A DNA stretch of 64,000 nt, from NCBI GenBank assembly GCA_004835665.1, contig RBKR01000025.1, positions 868,001-932,000 of the forward strand, written 5' to 3'. The notes below the pieces were generated by a model. It did not search any database and was not told the origin of the DNA. It worked only from the letters and a program-made list of their open reading frames with translations. Below, piece after piece: positions 33,442-44,956 of the stretch; the first letter of the stretch is position 1; each line of letters opens with the position of its first letter. This DNA comes from Phoma sp. XZ068. Its lineage: Eukaryota; Ascomycota; Dothideomycetes; Pleosporales; Didymellaceae. A program made the position numbers and the translations under genes.

Positions 33442-34490
33442 ATGCGTCGATACTTGGCTAACAGCCATACTTCACACAGTGCTTTGTCGCCAGCAACGCC
33501 TTCACCAATCCACCATGGGCCCAGCTCTCGGGGGCTTGGCAAGATGAGAGCTTCTGAGTACTCTCAAGCCTCTCAAGCCTCATCGTCGTCCTCCCAACCT
33601 GGCTCTCCAAACTCTTCTGCTATCTATCTTGACTCTCCATCGTCATCACCTTCACCGTTACCCGAAAGCCCTCCCACCCACGATTATCCGCTGCCAACAG
33701 ATAAGATAGCTGTATGCGGCGTAAGGTTTGTCGTCGATTTCCACCACGTGTACCGGAAGGGTAAGCGGCTCCAGCCTTCCCGATTAGGCTATGCCGTCAG
33801 GTATAAGGCCTATATATCTGGTCGTCGTGCGCTTTCCAATACATGGCGTTCTGGGCTTTCAACTACAGTACACTGAGGACAATACCATTACTAAGCTTTG
33901 GCTGTATAAGATTTGTCACCAAAGTCGTCAAACCAACGACGCGATGGCTATCAATGGCACTACACACATCCAAGATCATGTGAGGAAAGTACACTCTATC
34001 GATCCATCCACTGGCTGGCGCATGCCTAGTACGCCTGTGCCCCTACCGGAGTCTCCCTTCACAGCCGCTGCGCACGTGCCTGGTTCTTCAACTCAGCCGT
34101 CGCATATGCCCTGAGAGGAGGATAGCTATCAAGCCTCAGTGGTTGATTGGACGATTAGTTCGTCAAACACTCTCGTCGTACATCAGGAAGCAGTGCGAGG
34201 ATCGGAAGGCTGAGGTTCGTCAGCTCATCCAATCAGCTGCCGGAAAGATCGCTGTAAGCGTTGACGTTTGGACGTCCGCCAACCATCTGAGCTTCTTAGG
34301 TGTAGTTGCTCACTTTGTTGACGCTGACTATAACCAGCGAGACCTCCTGATAGGTTTCTGCAACCCCCTTGGTGATCACACAGCTAGCGCGCAGGCCTCA
34401 GTAATACTTGGCGTCTTGCAGGGGTCTGCTCGCCTCACCGACATAGTGCCGCCGCGTACCGCCTTTCTTAATGGTATTAGCGCTCCGTAG
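33442..34490 (+). mobile_element. hAT-family transposase remnant, 5' half
   Basis: Three plus-strand frames follow one another. The first is a Ser/Pro-rich N-terminus (33442-33876). The second has TKLWLYKICHQSR, typical of the BED-like region (33880-34113). The third (34143-34490) has RKQCEDRKAEVRQLI and KIAVSVDVWTSANHLSFLGV with VAHFVDADYNQRDLLIGF. The DxWTSxNxxxFLGxxxHFxD block carries the first catalytic Asp of fungal hAT transposases. Frameshifts join the pieces, and the C-terminal half with the dimerisation domain is absent. It is inactive. No terminal inverted repeats were identified. Confidence 0.7.
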
Positions 34491-34653
34491 GGGGAGTAGA
34501 CCGCGTAAACGCGTCGAGAACGTGGTCATCACCGCGACGCGTCACCAATGAAAGTAGTCTTTTGTTTTCTGCCAGTACTATACACGCACCACGCCCAAAC
34601 GTGCTGAGCTTGCACTGCCATCCTTTGAATGGTCGATCAGAACGTGTCCTCTT

Positions 34654-34971
34654 TTGTATCTGGACTTTGTAAAAGAGGCGATCTCTTTTCTTCGTAAACA
34701 CCATCTCTTTGCCTGTCGTCGCTGTGGATATGCAGTGCAAGGCTCTCATCTCGCGACACATTTCTGCAAAAAACACAGTCTCAGCCGCAAGTTCTCAACT
34801 GCAATAGTGGCAACCCTACAGCAGACATATCCCAACGCGTTGTGCCCACAACCAAAAGTAACTATCTTGTACAAGAATCCTGGTATTTATCTTGTAGTAC
34901 TTCTCCTTGTCTCCCAATGGCCAGTACCACTTGCTCGGCGGACTCGTGCTCTCGCTGGCACCTTCCATTGA
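34654..34971 (+). pseudogene. OrsD-like zinc-finger fragment
   Basis: The frame begins LDFVKEAISFLRKHHLFACRR and has CRRCGYAVQGSHLATHF followed by a further His. This C-x2-C-x7-H-x3-H type unit is the N-terminal block of OrsD-like (DUF3505) proteins, which are common as repeated fragments in ascomycete genomes. The homology stops after ALCPQPKVT. It directly follows the hAT remnant, so it may have been carried or joined by rearrangement. Confidence 0.55.
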
Positions 34972-35396
34972 TACTTTGTGTGTGTTGTCCGTAGTTCTGA
35001 ATGCTACGTAGTACAATCTAAGGGACTGCCTGCAGTAATGCATGTACAGCTTCGTTCTGAACCTTACTAGGATTATTAGCTAGTGTAATTTTGATTTTAT
35101 TCTGTATCTTTGTCCCCAAAACAATGCGCATTCTCTATGTTTATTCGCAAGTAGGCATGTTGAGTGCCTTGATGATCCTCGAGCTCATGCCATCTATGCC
35201 ATGTTAATACAGAGTTCTGTTTGGAGTTATGGATTTCTGTTCCTTTTGTGTGCATGTCTGGCGAATCTCTCAAGTATTTCTCAACGTTAGCTTTTCCCTT
35301 CTCCATCATGACATCTGCTAGTGTCGCACGCCCCATTGATCCAGCTACAATTCACTGTTCCTCCCATGTTATATTGCACCATCCCGGCGCGTTTTT

Positions 35397-35706
35397 CTAC
35401 TCCTTCAAGAACGTCAACACCTCGTCCGCACTCAGGGCTTCCACCAGTATGCCGGCGTTCGTCGGCGCAATGAAGCCATCTCCTTCTGCATTTTTGACCC
35501 ACTCAATCAAACCGGTCCAGTATCCCTCTACGTTGAACACGATGATGGGCATGCTGTGTATGCCCAGCTGGTTCCAGGTTGTCACCGCAGCTGTAAGGCA
35601 GTTAGTATGTAGTAAAATTTAAGGATCGATTCAGGTAGACGAACAAGACGCAGACTAGGGGCTGCTTCGCCGTGCCATTGCTGGTTGTGGTCGTGGTGGT
35701 CGCCAT
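35397..35706 (-). pseudogene. LOG-type cytokinin phosphoribohydrolase, internal deletion
   Basis: On the minus strand an ATG at 35706 starts MATTTTTTSNGTAKQPLVCV, the N-terminus of fungal LOG proteins just before the first glycine motif. It then jumps, after an intron-like CTTACAG at about 35592, to TTWNQLGIHSMPIIVFNVEG with LIEWVKNAEGDGFIAPTNAG and ILVEALSADE, the LOG C-terminus. The whole central part with the catalytic PGGxGTxxE motif is missing, so it cannot be active. The C-terminus degrades after FLKE. LOG enzymes release cytokinin bases from nucleotides. Confidence 0.72.
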
Positions 35707-36584
35707 TCTGGTGTCTCGGGATGGGAGGACTAGGATCGGAACGAAGGCGTCGCGAGGACTGATGTGTCTAGCGAGGGGTAGTGGGCCAAAGAGCGTGTTG
35801 GCCAGGTTGAGGTGTACAAAGGAGCGTGTTTATACAGTCGTCAGCGTCAAAGTCACACCGAAGGCGCTTGTATGTCGAAATTTGTGGTCGACTCATTGCT
35901 GCATATACACGTCGGCTTCAAAAGGGCATATGCATCTCGGAAGCTTCCGCCGGGGGCATGCATTCCGTCAAATTGCACGTGCCGCCAGCCGAGCTCTCGT
36001 TGGCCATGGCCAATTGTGCCGCGGCTAGCAATGTCGCTTTCTCGATATGATCGTCTCGCTCGTGGAGGTCAGAGCGGCTCCGGGAAGTTGTTAGCGAATC
36101 AATCGGCTCGCGTGGAACGATACTAGCGCGGGCTCCGTACCCCGCAACCACCTCGTCGGCCAGTCGGAACCCTGCAAGACGTAATTCAACGGAACTTTCC
36201 GGGCTTTTGGATGCTTCTGGTCATTGCCCGCTAACTCTCTGCAAGGGAGGAGCATGGAAGGGTAGTGGGCCCCGCCATCACATTCCAACCAAGCCCCACC
36301 AAGAAGCAGGCACGTCCGAGCCACCCCGGGTAATTCGTCTCCACGTTCCAGAGAAAATTACGCCACTTCGCTAGTGAACCGGTCCGTGGGAAGGAGGCTG
36401 TATGTGTGCGCCCTGGAGTAAAGCGTAACCTAGAAGGGAAACAGTGAGCTAATGCCGCAACACTTTTCTCCCAACGGACCTCCTGGAGCAACCTATTTCT
36501 GTCTGAATCTGCTTGTTGCCTGCTGTGATTTTGTGATTTTATACTCGACGCTCAAGCTGTTCCCACTCGACCTCAACAACCATC
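35707..36584. other. Intergenic between LOG relic and membrane protein copy 2
   Basis: Overlapping frames on both strands (35812-36491) show no family features. No repeat is recognised. Confidence 0.35.
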
Positions 36585-37415
36585 ATGGCGGGCGAATCAG
36601 GACCCGTACTAGTATCATTGCCCAAGGCGATGATAATAGCTGCCTTTTTTGGCGTGTCCGTCTCCAACTCAATCGAGATCCTCTTCTTTATCTTCCACCG
36701 GTTCAAAAACCGTAGAGGGCTGTATTTCTGGAGCATGCTTATTGCATGCATCGGCATCCCCGTCCATGCGACTGCTGTGCTGCTGCGCATGTTCAGCCTG
36801 ATGTCGAGCGCGGTTATGTCTTTCATTGTTGTCCTGGGCTGGTGGGCCATGGTGACTGGCCAGGCCGTTGTTCTTTACTCGCGACTACATCTGGTCAGCG
36901 ATGGGAAGAAGACCCGCTGGGTGCTAATCATGATTGTCACCAATTTCATCGTCCTCCATCTGCCTGTCTCAGCATTGTACCTCGCAATCAATATTCGTGC
37001 TCTCAACCAACTCATCAGGGTCTTCTCAATCTACGAAAGGATTCAACTCACCGGCTTCTCCATCCAGGAGTGCATTATTTCTGGCATTTATATTTGGGAG
37101 GCCTCCCGCACTCTCAAACCCATTCTAGAATTTAGGGGTCCGCGAGAGAGAAAAGTAATCCGGCACTTGATTCTTGTCAACATCCTCGTCGTCGCCATGG
37201 ACGCCAGTCTACTAGTCACCGAATTCACCAACAACTTCGAAATCCAGACGACCTACAAGACCGTCGTCTATAGCATCAAGTTGAAACTGGAGTTCTACGT
37301 CTTGAACGAGCTGCTCTTCATCATACAGTGTCCAACCTGTACCTGCTCCGACTCCTCGTTTATCGGACATAATATCGTCACTTCCAACTTTCGCCCCCTG
37401 CCTCCGAGGCAGTGA
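36585..37415 (+). pseudogene. Multi-pass membrane protein (DUF7703-like), copy 2, C-terminally truncated
   Basis: This is an open frame of 276 residues. Its first 247 align throughout with copy 1 at 29901: RGLYFWSMLIACIGIPVHA, WWAMVTGQAVVLYSRLHLV, VFSIYERIQLTGFSIQECI and FEIQTTYKTVVYSIKLKLEF. After IIQ (37328) the similarity ends abruptly. The remaining 29 residues (CPTCTCSDSSF...) are unrelated to the polar tail of copy 1, and a pogo/Fot1-like element follows. All helices are preserved, so a shortened protein could still be made. I rate it a truncated copy caused by the insertion. Confidence 0.7.
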
Positions 37416-38770
37416 TCGGAATGGTTTCCGATAGCCCCCTATACCATTATCATGGAATCTCCAAAGATATGGCTGACTCTCTGCTGGCTGAGTGCTACGG
37501 ACAACCTGCTGGCATAAATTGGGCTAGCACATTTGTCAATTGTACGCCAGAGCGCCAAGTCAAGTTTAGTCGAAAGTATGGTTATAAGAGAGCTTTGTGT
37601 GAGGATTCTGGGGTTGTCCAAGACTGGTTCCGGCTTGTGGAGAATACCGAAGCCAAGTATGGTATCCTAGACGATGGCACAACTTCGACGAGCCTGGTTT
37701 ATAATGGGCGTCCACTCAGCTCGAGCAGTTGTCACAGGATTAGAGCGTCGATTACGGCCAAAGACAGTGCAACAGGGCGACCGAGAGTGGGTGACAGTCA
37801 TTGTGGGCATCAACGCGATGGGGTGAGCAATCCCACCCCTGATCATCTTTGGGGCGAAGCACCACCTTACTGGCAGGTACAAAGTGGAAGACCTGCCTCA
37901 CGATTGGGTTATTGGAGTCTCTGCTGAAAACGGCTGGACAACAAACATCTTCGGATATAAGTGGTAGAACCACTTTGATGGGTATACTAAGGTGCGTACT
38001 GTGGGTAGCCATTGGCTGCTCATTTTTGACGGCCACGAGAGCCACAACTCGCTCCAATCCCAGCAGTACTGCGGGGAGAACAAGATTAGCACCCTGTGCA
38101 TGCCCCCACACTCGTCACACCTGCTGCAGCCACTTGATGTGGGTTGTTTCTCGCCTTTGAAGCGGGCGTACAGTCGCCAGATTAAGGATCTTATGAGCGT
38201 CAATATCAACTACATCGCCAAACTAGATTTCTTGCCATGCTTTAATGATGCTTATAACACCTTTATTACAAAGGGTAATATCTTAGGCAGCTTTCAGGGC
38301 GCTGGCTTATTCCGCTTTGACCCAGAGGCTGTGATATCCTGCCTTGATATCAAGTTGCGCACGCCAACACCACTTACTGTGGACTACAGCACGTGGCAGT
38401 CGCAAACACCAAGCAACACCCTACCTCCACGCGACGGGAGAGGCCTACCTGATATAAGGTGACGGGAGAGGGGTACATAGCAGCAAGCCGACAGGTTGGA
38501 GTGCTAGCACTAACCTTTTTTGCTGTATTTTGTACTAGTCCCTGATTGACTCCACAACTACCCCTGCACTTACTGCTTTAGAGCTGTCTTGACTCCGCAA
38601 CCTTTACTGCTGTGCTGGAACCCCCTTCTTGTGGGACTGCGTGGTCTATTATTGTCTCTAATTCATGCCTTGTATATAGAGAATCTACATGTTACGATCT
38701 CAGAGGAGGAGGCGCGGTACAACGAAGTTATGGTTACGGATCAGCGGCGCGGGACTAGGAAGGCCACGTA
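37329..38770 (+). mobile_element. Pogo/Fot1-like DDE transposon remnant
   Basis: Pieces in three frames follow the order of a Tc1/mariner-superfamily transposase of the pogo/Fot1 type. ISKDMADSLLAECYGQPAG and RKYGYKRALCED come from the DNA-binding half (37440-37650), then KYGILDD and a frameshifted NFDEPG with the first catalytic Asp. EWVTVIVGINAMG-like sequence lies near 37790 in another frame. The frame at 37992-38462 has LLIFDGHESHNSL (second Asp), LCMPPHSSHLLQPLDVGCFS and PLKRAYSR. Several frameshifts and stops make it inactive. No terminal inverted repeats were recognised, and the left boundary is inferred from the break in the membrane-protein gene. Confidence 0.75.
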
Positions 38771-38818
38771 ATGTCCCACGATCCTACAAGAACAAACCAT
38801 GCTAAGAGCGTGAGACAG

Positions 38819-39171
38819 TGTAAGACACTACATGTGTGTCCTACAGAAAACTATAAACTACTTATAGAAACTATAGGGCCCCCTATAGGACTTTGTAGAA
38901 CATTATAGGAAATATAGGACACTCCTTAGTATATAGCAATTAGGAATACTACCCTTATAGTAGTATATTTAACTTTATTAATTAACTTTATTATTAGAAC
39001 TTAATCTAACTCTTAAGCTAGACAGATTAACTATCTATACTACTTATTATTAACTCTATAGTTATTATAGTATTTTACTAGGTATTTATACTAATATCTT
39101 CTATACTAGTACTTATTCTAGAGAACTAACCTTAGAAGTATTTATAAGCTTTACTTAGTTTATAACTTTAA
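38819..39171 (+). repeat. LTR-like relic related to the 46.6 kb gypsy LTR
   Basis: From about 38929 the sequence TTAGTATATAG...GGAATA...CCCTTATAG and the later GAACTAACCTTAGAAGTATT with TATAAGCTTTACTTAG follow the same order as the 3' part of the 542-bp LTR at 46598. It begins TGTAAGACAC at 38819, right after GACAG. The sequence is AT-rich and RIP-like. No matching GACAG is seen at the right, so it is not a clean solo LTR. Confidence 0.55.
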
Positions 39172-39630
39172 TAAAAGCTAAGAGAGAAATTCTTATATAA
39201 CTAGCTTAAGAGTATATTTAATAATTACTATTTTTTTATTATTATCTAGCTTTTATAAACTAGCTATAGAATTAGTATATAAAGGTTATCTAGTATATTA
39301 TTTACTTAGTAAAGCTTAAAAAATCCTATAAATAGCTATAGTATATTACTAAGAAAAAGTTATATTCTATTTAAGAGTCTATAGAATAAGCTATATTAAA
39401 TACTTTTTTAATATCTAACTAGTATTATTAGTAAGGTATTAGTATAGAGTAGATAGTTTAGTGTAGGCTTAGCAAAAGCAATTCTCTTATTTATTAATCC
39501 TTTTACTTATAGAGTATATTAGAATTACTATTAATTTATTATCCTAACTATATATAAGGGAAAAAAAGTATTTTATTACTATATAATATAACCTTTTAGT
39601 CTTCTATTATACTCTTATCTTATTATAGTA
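39172..39630. other. AT-rich, RIP-like stretch
   Basis: Strongly A/T-rich, with stops in all frames, and probably the remains of the element whose LTR precedes it. It ends exactly at the 3' end of the carboxylesterase gene. Confidence 0.55.
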
Positions 39631-41488
39631 CTATTGAGTTATTATATACGTATCCCAGATAGACGAGATCACGTCCAGCTCAAGTTTCTGCGCAAGCTCC
39701 TGGATTACTCCGCGACGACCACAGTGCCGCAAATCCGTACCCTCTACAAATTTGGTAGATCCCTCTTCGTCAAAGCCGTAAACCATGACCCCACCCTTCT
39801 CTGCTTCAAAAGCCGGAAATGGGTCGCTCCCATGAACATAGTCTATAAAATGGGTTGTCATCGCCTGTGCAGAGGCCCTTTGCTTTTCAGAGAGGTGTTC
39901 GTCGTAATTCTGGAAGAGGAATATGGTATCGAGAACATGAGTGGATTTTCCTGTCCAGCGTCCTTTCCATGGATTCTCCTCATTGAAGCAATAAACATGG
40001 GCAGTGCCTCGCCAGTTAGTTGCGATGGTCCTGACAGGCATTGTGAATCCAATGTCTTGAGCAAAGTTCAAAACCCGCTCGAGATCAGCTGCACTAGGTT
40101 GCTGATCCAGTTCATAGCCACGGAAAAGGACTTGTTGGAGGTCCGGATGCTTTTCAAGAACCTGTCGTACGGCGACTTCGAAATCTTTACGAATTTTCAC
40201 AAGAGCCGGTGGCGGTAGCATGTAAGACAAGATATTAGCCTTGATAACAGTCAGCAATGCCAAAGGAATTCTATTGAGATTTGTACTTACGTCGAAGGCG
40301 CAGTCACCTATCAAGATTCTGGAACACCAGTGGTGGGAATCTTTGGCAATGCCCTGTTGACTCTCCCAGTCTTTGAAGGATGCAGAAGATTTGACAATGT
40401 CATCGTCAATCACGGGCCCGAGAGATATGGACGGAGCTTGTCTCTGAAGGATGGTCTCCGCAGTGGTAGCACGAAGACGTTCGACGCGCTCATGCTCGCT
40501 CTCAGACTCGATTTCCAGGGCCTGCAATAATATTTCATATTGCATTTCCGCCATCTCAAGAGTGATGGGCTTCATGAGCAATGGAGTTCCCGCCATGCTC
40601 ACGAGTTGTGAGAATAAGGGCTCTGGGTCCTGTAGATGGTAGAACATAGCAACTTCATTCAGTCAAATCACTGTACAGAGAAACGTTGCTGTAGACTTAC
40701 CTGAGCCTGCACTCTCTGCTATCACAGTTACTCTCCTCGCGGAGCCGCCGAACCCTCCAATATACTTTTGAACCCACTGGAATGCAACTTTCTGATCGCG
40801 CAAGCCGCGATTGGTCTTGATTCCGGCTTCGCGCATGCCTCTGGAAGTCAAGAATCCGCTTGCGCCCAGGCGATAGCTACGCTGGATGATTAGCATATGA
40901 GCAAGCATCGTCGCTCAAAATTTCTTTCTACTCACTTTATGCCTACTGCAATGACAGGTTTCCCTAGCCGGACTGATTTGGATACAATGCGTACTAGGTT
41001 ATACTGAGGCCATGTATTGGCTCCGAGAGCAAAACCTAGTTCGTCGTTAATCAGGTTACTTCAGGAACTACATGATTTTAGTCTCTACCAACCACCACCG
41101 TGTACCCAAATAATGATCGGAATGTTCTTCTCGTCTGTCTTGGGCTGAATAACATTAAGGTTCAAACAATGGGTCTCGGAGAAACCAGGATGCTCGTGCG
41201 GAAGTGACTTCTGGATGAACACCTGCTCCATCTCACAGGCTGAAGGCATTGTCATTGGGTTTGGTCTGATGCATGTTAACATGTCAAAGTTCCCAGGGTA
41301 CAGTCTCATCAAATAACGTACCCCCATTCCGTTCCATTAATCTCTGTTAGATCGCTATTCTCAAATAATACCGCGTCTGAGAACTTGCTTTGCAGCAAGG
41401 CATACGGGAGCCCTCTGTATTCGACACAGAAGTCATGGTCGACGCCCGTGATTGAGCCAAGGTGCGGATGTCGGATTGTGAACACCAT
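39631..41488 (-). CDS. Type-B carboxylesterase
   Basis: Six exons (41488-41322, 41265-41093, 41035-40936, 40876-40701, 40652-40291, 40239-39631) with introns of 48-59 nt give 528 residues. The junctions restore family motifs: VHGGGFALGANTW (oxyanion hole), INYRLGASGF, VTVIAESAGSVA (nucleophile Ser in a GxSxG-like AESAG), then THVLDTIFLF with the probable catalytic His. The start at 41488 (MVFTIRHPHLGSITG) matches the usual beginning, and the same frame upstream has no other ATG. It likely hydrolyses a carboxylic ester inside the cell, since no signal peptide is seen. It is divergent from the HIBADH-like gene, and their shared 421-bp promoter has five G-rich motifs. Confidence 0.87.
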
Positions 41489-41616
41489 TGCCTTTGCAAT
41501 GCAATTGTATTCTCTCACGAGATCTGCCTGATATAGAAATGTCGCAGAAACAAGAATGCAAATTTCTGGCTGCCCCAGAGCACTAGGTTCATTGGCTTTT
41601 ACCAGAAGTCGCGGGT

Positions 41617-41802
41617 GTGGGGTAGATTGACTTGCTCGACTTTCAGATATCGCCCAGTGCAGACAACAGCACTTCGTGGGGTGGCACCAGTGGTCACTAC
41701 CCAGGTGGGGTAGTGGGGTTCACTACGGAGCTTGGCGTTGGCTATCAGAAGCTACAGAGTTCGTGTGACCGTTGCGCAGATGATCGGCCCGGAAGACCCC
41801 AC
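41617..41802. promoter_or_regulatory. Cluster of GTGGGGT motifs in a divergent promoter
   Basis: Between the esterase and HIBADH-like starts, GTGGGGTAG occurs at 41617 and 41705, GTGGGGTGG at 41676, GTGGGGTT at 41713 and the reverse form ACCCCAC at 41796. Five related sites in 186 bp, repeated in other promoters of the group, suggest a regulator-binding site. The GTGGGG core also fits the CreA consensus SYGGRG. Confidence 0.55.
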
Positions 41803-41909
41803 ACTTAGGTAGAATGTATGATAAACTGAGCTCTGACTGCTTGCAAAACCAATAATCATAATTAGAGACTCTTGAAAAAAATTTGGTAAGCCAAGACCGT
41901 AACTTCACC

Positions 41910-42925
41910 ATGCCGAGCACTACGGAATCAGAAGACAAGACCTTTGGATTCATCGGGCTTGGGCTGATGGGGAAACCCATGGCAATCAATCTTGCCGCTG
42001 GACTGACCGCAGGGCAACATCTCTTCGTCTACGATTTGGTTGAGAGTGCTATGGGAGATGTCGGCAGATTTGGAACAGGGCGTGTCACAAGCTGCAAATC
42101 CCCCAGGGATGTGGCCGAAAAAGCAGTTGGTGCCATTTCTAACACGAAATCTTTTGAGAGACGCTCTAACAAAGGATTTAGGATTTTCTGATCACCATGC
42201 TGCCTGAGGGAAAACAAGTCAGGTCCGTATACCTGGATGGCGCACAAGGCATATGCTCGGTAGACTTGAACAATAAAACTCTCGTCGACTGCTCCACAAT
42301 TGATGCCGCAACAATGTTTCTCATGAGAGACCATGTTGAGGACAACTTTTCGACCGCGTCTTTCTATGACGCCCCGGTGAGTGGGGGTGTGATTGGGGCT
42401 GAGAAAGCGACTATAGCATTCTTTCTCGGCTGTCATGAAACAGACCCCAACTTGCCCAGGCTGGATGCAACGCTTCGCAAAATGGGAAAAGATGTTATTC
42501 CCTGCGGTGGTCCATCTTTGGGAATTGCCTCTAAGCTCTCCAATAACTATCTTTCCGGGACGATCACCATCGCGTGTTCAGAAGCTTTTGATATGGGCAT
42601 ACGAGCCGGCGTTGAACCCAAAGTCTTGCATCGTGTGTTTGGAGCAGGGACCGCGCAAAATACCATCTGCGATCAGTTCTGTCCCGTTCCTCACATAGTT
42701 AGTAATGCGCCATCTTCCAGAGACTATCAGGATGGTTTCAAGATACAACTTATGCTGAAGGACTACACCTTAGCTACAACGATGGCGAGGGAATTAGGGT
42801 CGATACTAGTGCTTGGACAAGCTGGCTTGGAGGCATGGTCCGAGGCGTGTTCAGACTCGAGATTCTACGACCTAGACTCGCGAGTTATTTATCAGTACGT
42901 GAAAGCTAGGGCAAGGTCCAGCTAA
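41910..42925 (+). CDS. 3-hydroxyisobutyrate dehydrogenase-like (beta-hydroxyacid dehydrogenase), copy 1
   Basis: Exons 41910-42125 and 42182-42925, joined across a 56-nt intron (GCA|GTTGGT ... ATTTAG|GAT), give 319 residues. Family blocks are in order: the dinucleotide motif GFIGLGLMGKPMAINLA (about 12-28), ITMLPEGKQV, the substrate motif DAPVSGGVIGAEKAT, and the catalytic Lys block ASKLSNNYLSG. These enzymes oxidise 3-hydroxyacids, or reduce the semialdehydes, using NAD(P). In this setting it could handle a small acid from aromatic or ester breakdown, but the substrate is unknown. It is divergent from the esterase. A paralog with the same layout lies at 58944. Confidence 0.87.
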
Positions 42926-43520
42926 TGCGCAGCCGCTAGATGCAGAGTAGTACAGAATAACAGGTGTTTGACTTTGCAATATATGCTAACCTGATAAACA
43001 GTTGATTATGATTAAGGTGAATCCTTCAACTTGTAGATCACGAGTACAATTTCTGCCAGCGCATCTAGCACATAAGATTGATGCGTAAAATGATAAACTT
43101 GTAAATTTATTCCACGCAAACAATTTCTGTTGCATAGATACATAGGGTGTTGTCTTTGTATGAAAACTATAAAAGATGAAGCAAGGTAGCTTAGCGTACA
43201 GTAGTGAAGTACAAGACTGCCTAGATCTGCTAAAATAGCCATTGTACGGGGATATCAATGGATTCTGGACAACGGTAGAACTAGTCGTCGAAAGTGGGTG
43301 ATTGGGTAAGACATTATTCCTTCTGCTGTGTTTTAGTGCTCAGCGCAAGTGAGGAGAGATATCAAGAACCCAGATTGTTTGTTCACAACCAAAGGATGCG
43401 GATTGTATTTCAACGCATGTATGTTAACAAGTAATCGAGAGGACTTAAAATACAAGATCGTTTGACGCAACCCCCCCTCCCTTTATTGATCATCTTCCTT
43501 GGTTTGTGCCTACATCGAAT
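42926..43520. other. Intergenic, nothing recognised
   Basis: This lies between the 3' ends of the HIBADH-like gene and the transporter relic. Confidence 0.4.
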
Positions 43521-44031
43521 TCAGCGGCAAGAATGACCCCTCTCGTGTAAGAAGCATAAATCCTTCAATATACCATAGATGAGAGACTCGTATAGTGCAG
43601 TGGCGACGCCTTGGAGGATACGAGACGTGGCCAAGCAGGATCCAACAATATTTCCAACCAAACAAATGAAACCCGCAAACAAAAAGAGCGGTCGTTTTCC
43701 GTATTTACGTCCAACAGCTTGGAACATAGGGCCAGTAACACCGGCTACGAGTGTCTGATAACCCGTGGTTTGCACAATGGTGGAAATCAGAATTTTAAGC
43801 CCCACACTCATGTCGAAGAACGCTGGGTTGAGCATTGCAACCATTACAGTGGCGTACATAAGTGTACCTCAGTGTGTTATCGCAAAACCGTCGTTCGAGG
43901 GCTGTGGTATGAGAATGGTGTGGCTGTTCCTTCCTATAACGTGTTTGAGCGTACCAGTCACACAATGGGAATGCGCGGCCTCTTCTTCTAGAATGACTAT
44001 TGCAGGAACACGGGGAAGTTGGTGATCGCCG
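43521..44031 (-). pseudogene. MFS transporter (DHA1-like), N-terminal fragment
   Basis: The minus strand reads VTGTLKHVIGRNSHTILIPQ near 43930, then after a break ATVMVAMLNPAFFDMSVGLK, TGYQTLVAGVTGPMFQAVG, RKYGKRPLFLFAGFI and RILQGVATALYESLIYG, the first three or four helices of a drug/H+ antiporter-type MFS protein. RKYGKRP is the motif A-like loop. The remaining eight helices are absent and the frame ends in a short unrelated tail. It is probably the lost transporter of the enzyme group. Confidence 0.7.
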
Positions 44032-44956
44032 GGTAACGTTGGTTTGCTACTGTAGGTAGTGAAGCCAAAGTCAATGTCAATCTGTAGAGAAGCTAAATAG
44101 CGACTAGTTTGGCTATGGATCTCGCGCTTGTATCAGTAAAAACATTAGTCTGATGGAGATCTCGCATGTCATACCAGAGTTCGATAGGAGATTTGACTTT
44201 GTTCTTAGCGGTTCAAACACGGAAGCTACAGACAGAAAATAGATGGTTCGTCAAACAAGAAAACTTCACATGCAGCATCGAAGCCCGCACTTCTTGCTGA
44301 ACGGGAGGCTATTGTGTAGGGAGAGAGATGATGTAGGAGGAATTGGCTGGGGATGTATGCATCTGAAACCTACATCTATATTTTAGTCCATTTATACCCG
44401 CTGAGGTTGTTGCTGCTCCAGCGATGCGTTGCCGTGCATGTGAATAAATAATGTGGCGAGTCTAATGCACGATGTGATACCATAATCTATAAGATTAGTC
44501 GAGACAGAATGAAAAGAGATACAGAATTTGACTGCAAACTTTCCATATTGAGTAATGAATCCTGGGACCAGCAAGACGTTTGCTCTCCGAAAATCTAGCG
44601 AATACTCAGCATGTTATTTACTGAGTTAACTGAGAAATGTTGAGCTGGGAACTGCAACTCTCTTTCAGCGCCTCTTTTAAATCTCGTTATCAGCAGTTAG
44701 ATGCGTGTTGGCTTGCTCTCGAGAACCAATACAATGTGCTGTATAATGCATAACTTCACAAATTAATCGCATCTATGTGTTTGTGTGTGGGCCTAGGCAA
44801 GCAGCAATTGATAGATAACAATTGCAACTTATATTGCTTTGAGTGCTCAGATTTTCAGACTAGACAAATGCGATGATGGACATTGTAGCTTCCTCAATCA
44901 CTGACTCCAATCTTAGATACCAAAACTGACGCGTCAACCTTGTCTTTGAGATCGAC
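44032..44956. other. Intergenic, nothing recognised
   Basis: This 925-bp stretch lies between the transporter relic and the 3' end of the monooxygenase. No coding signal, repeat or motif is recognised. Confidence 0.4.

Noticed and set aside
37380..37420. CTGCCTCCGAGGCAG hairpin as a possible transposon end
   Set aside because: It is a 15-bp inverted repeat inside the element, with no matching copy at the other side, so not a terminal repeat.
41617..41802. Treating the G-rich motifs as simple CreA sites
   Set aside because: Not rejected outright, but the repeated TAG after the core and the concentration in one gene group are more than the CreA core needs, so I did not label them CreA sites.
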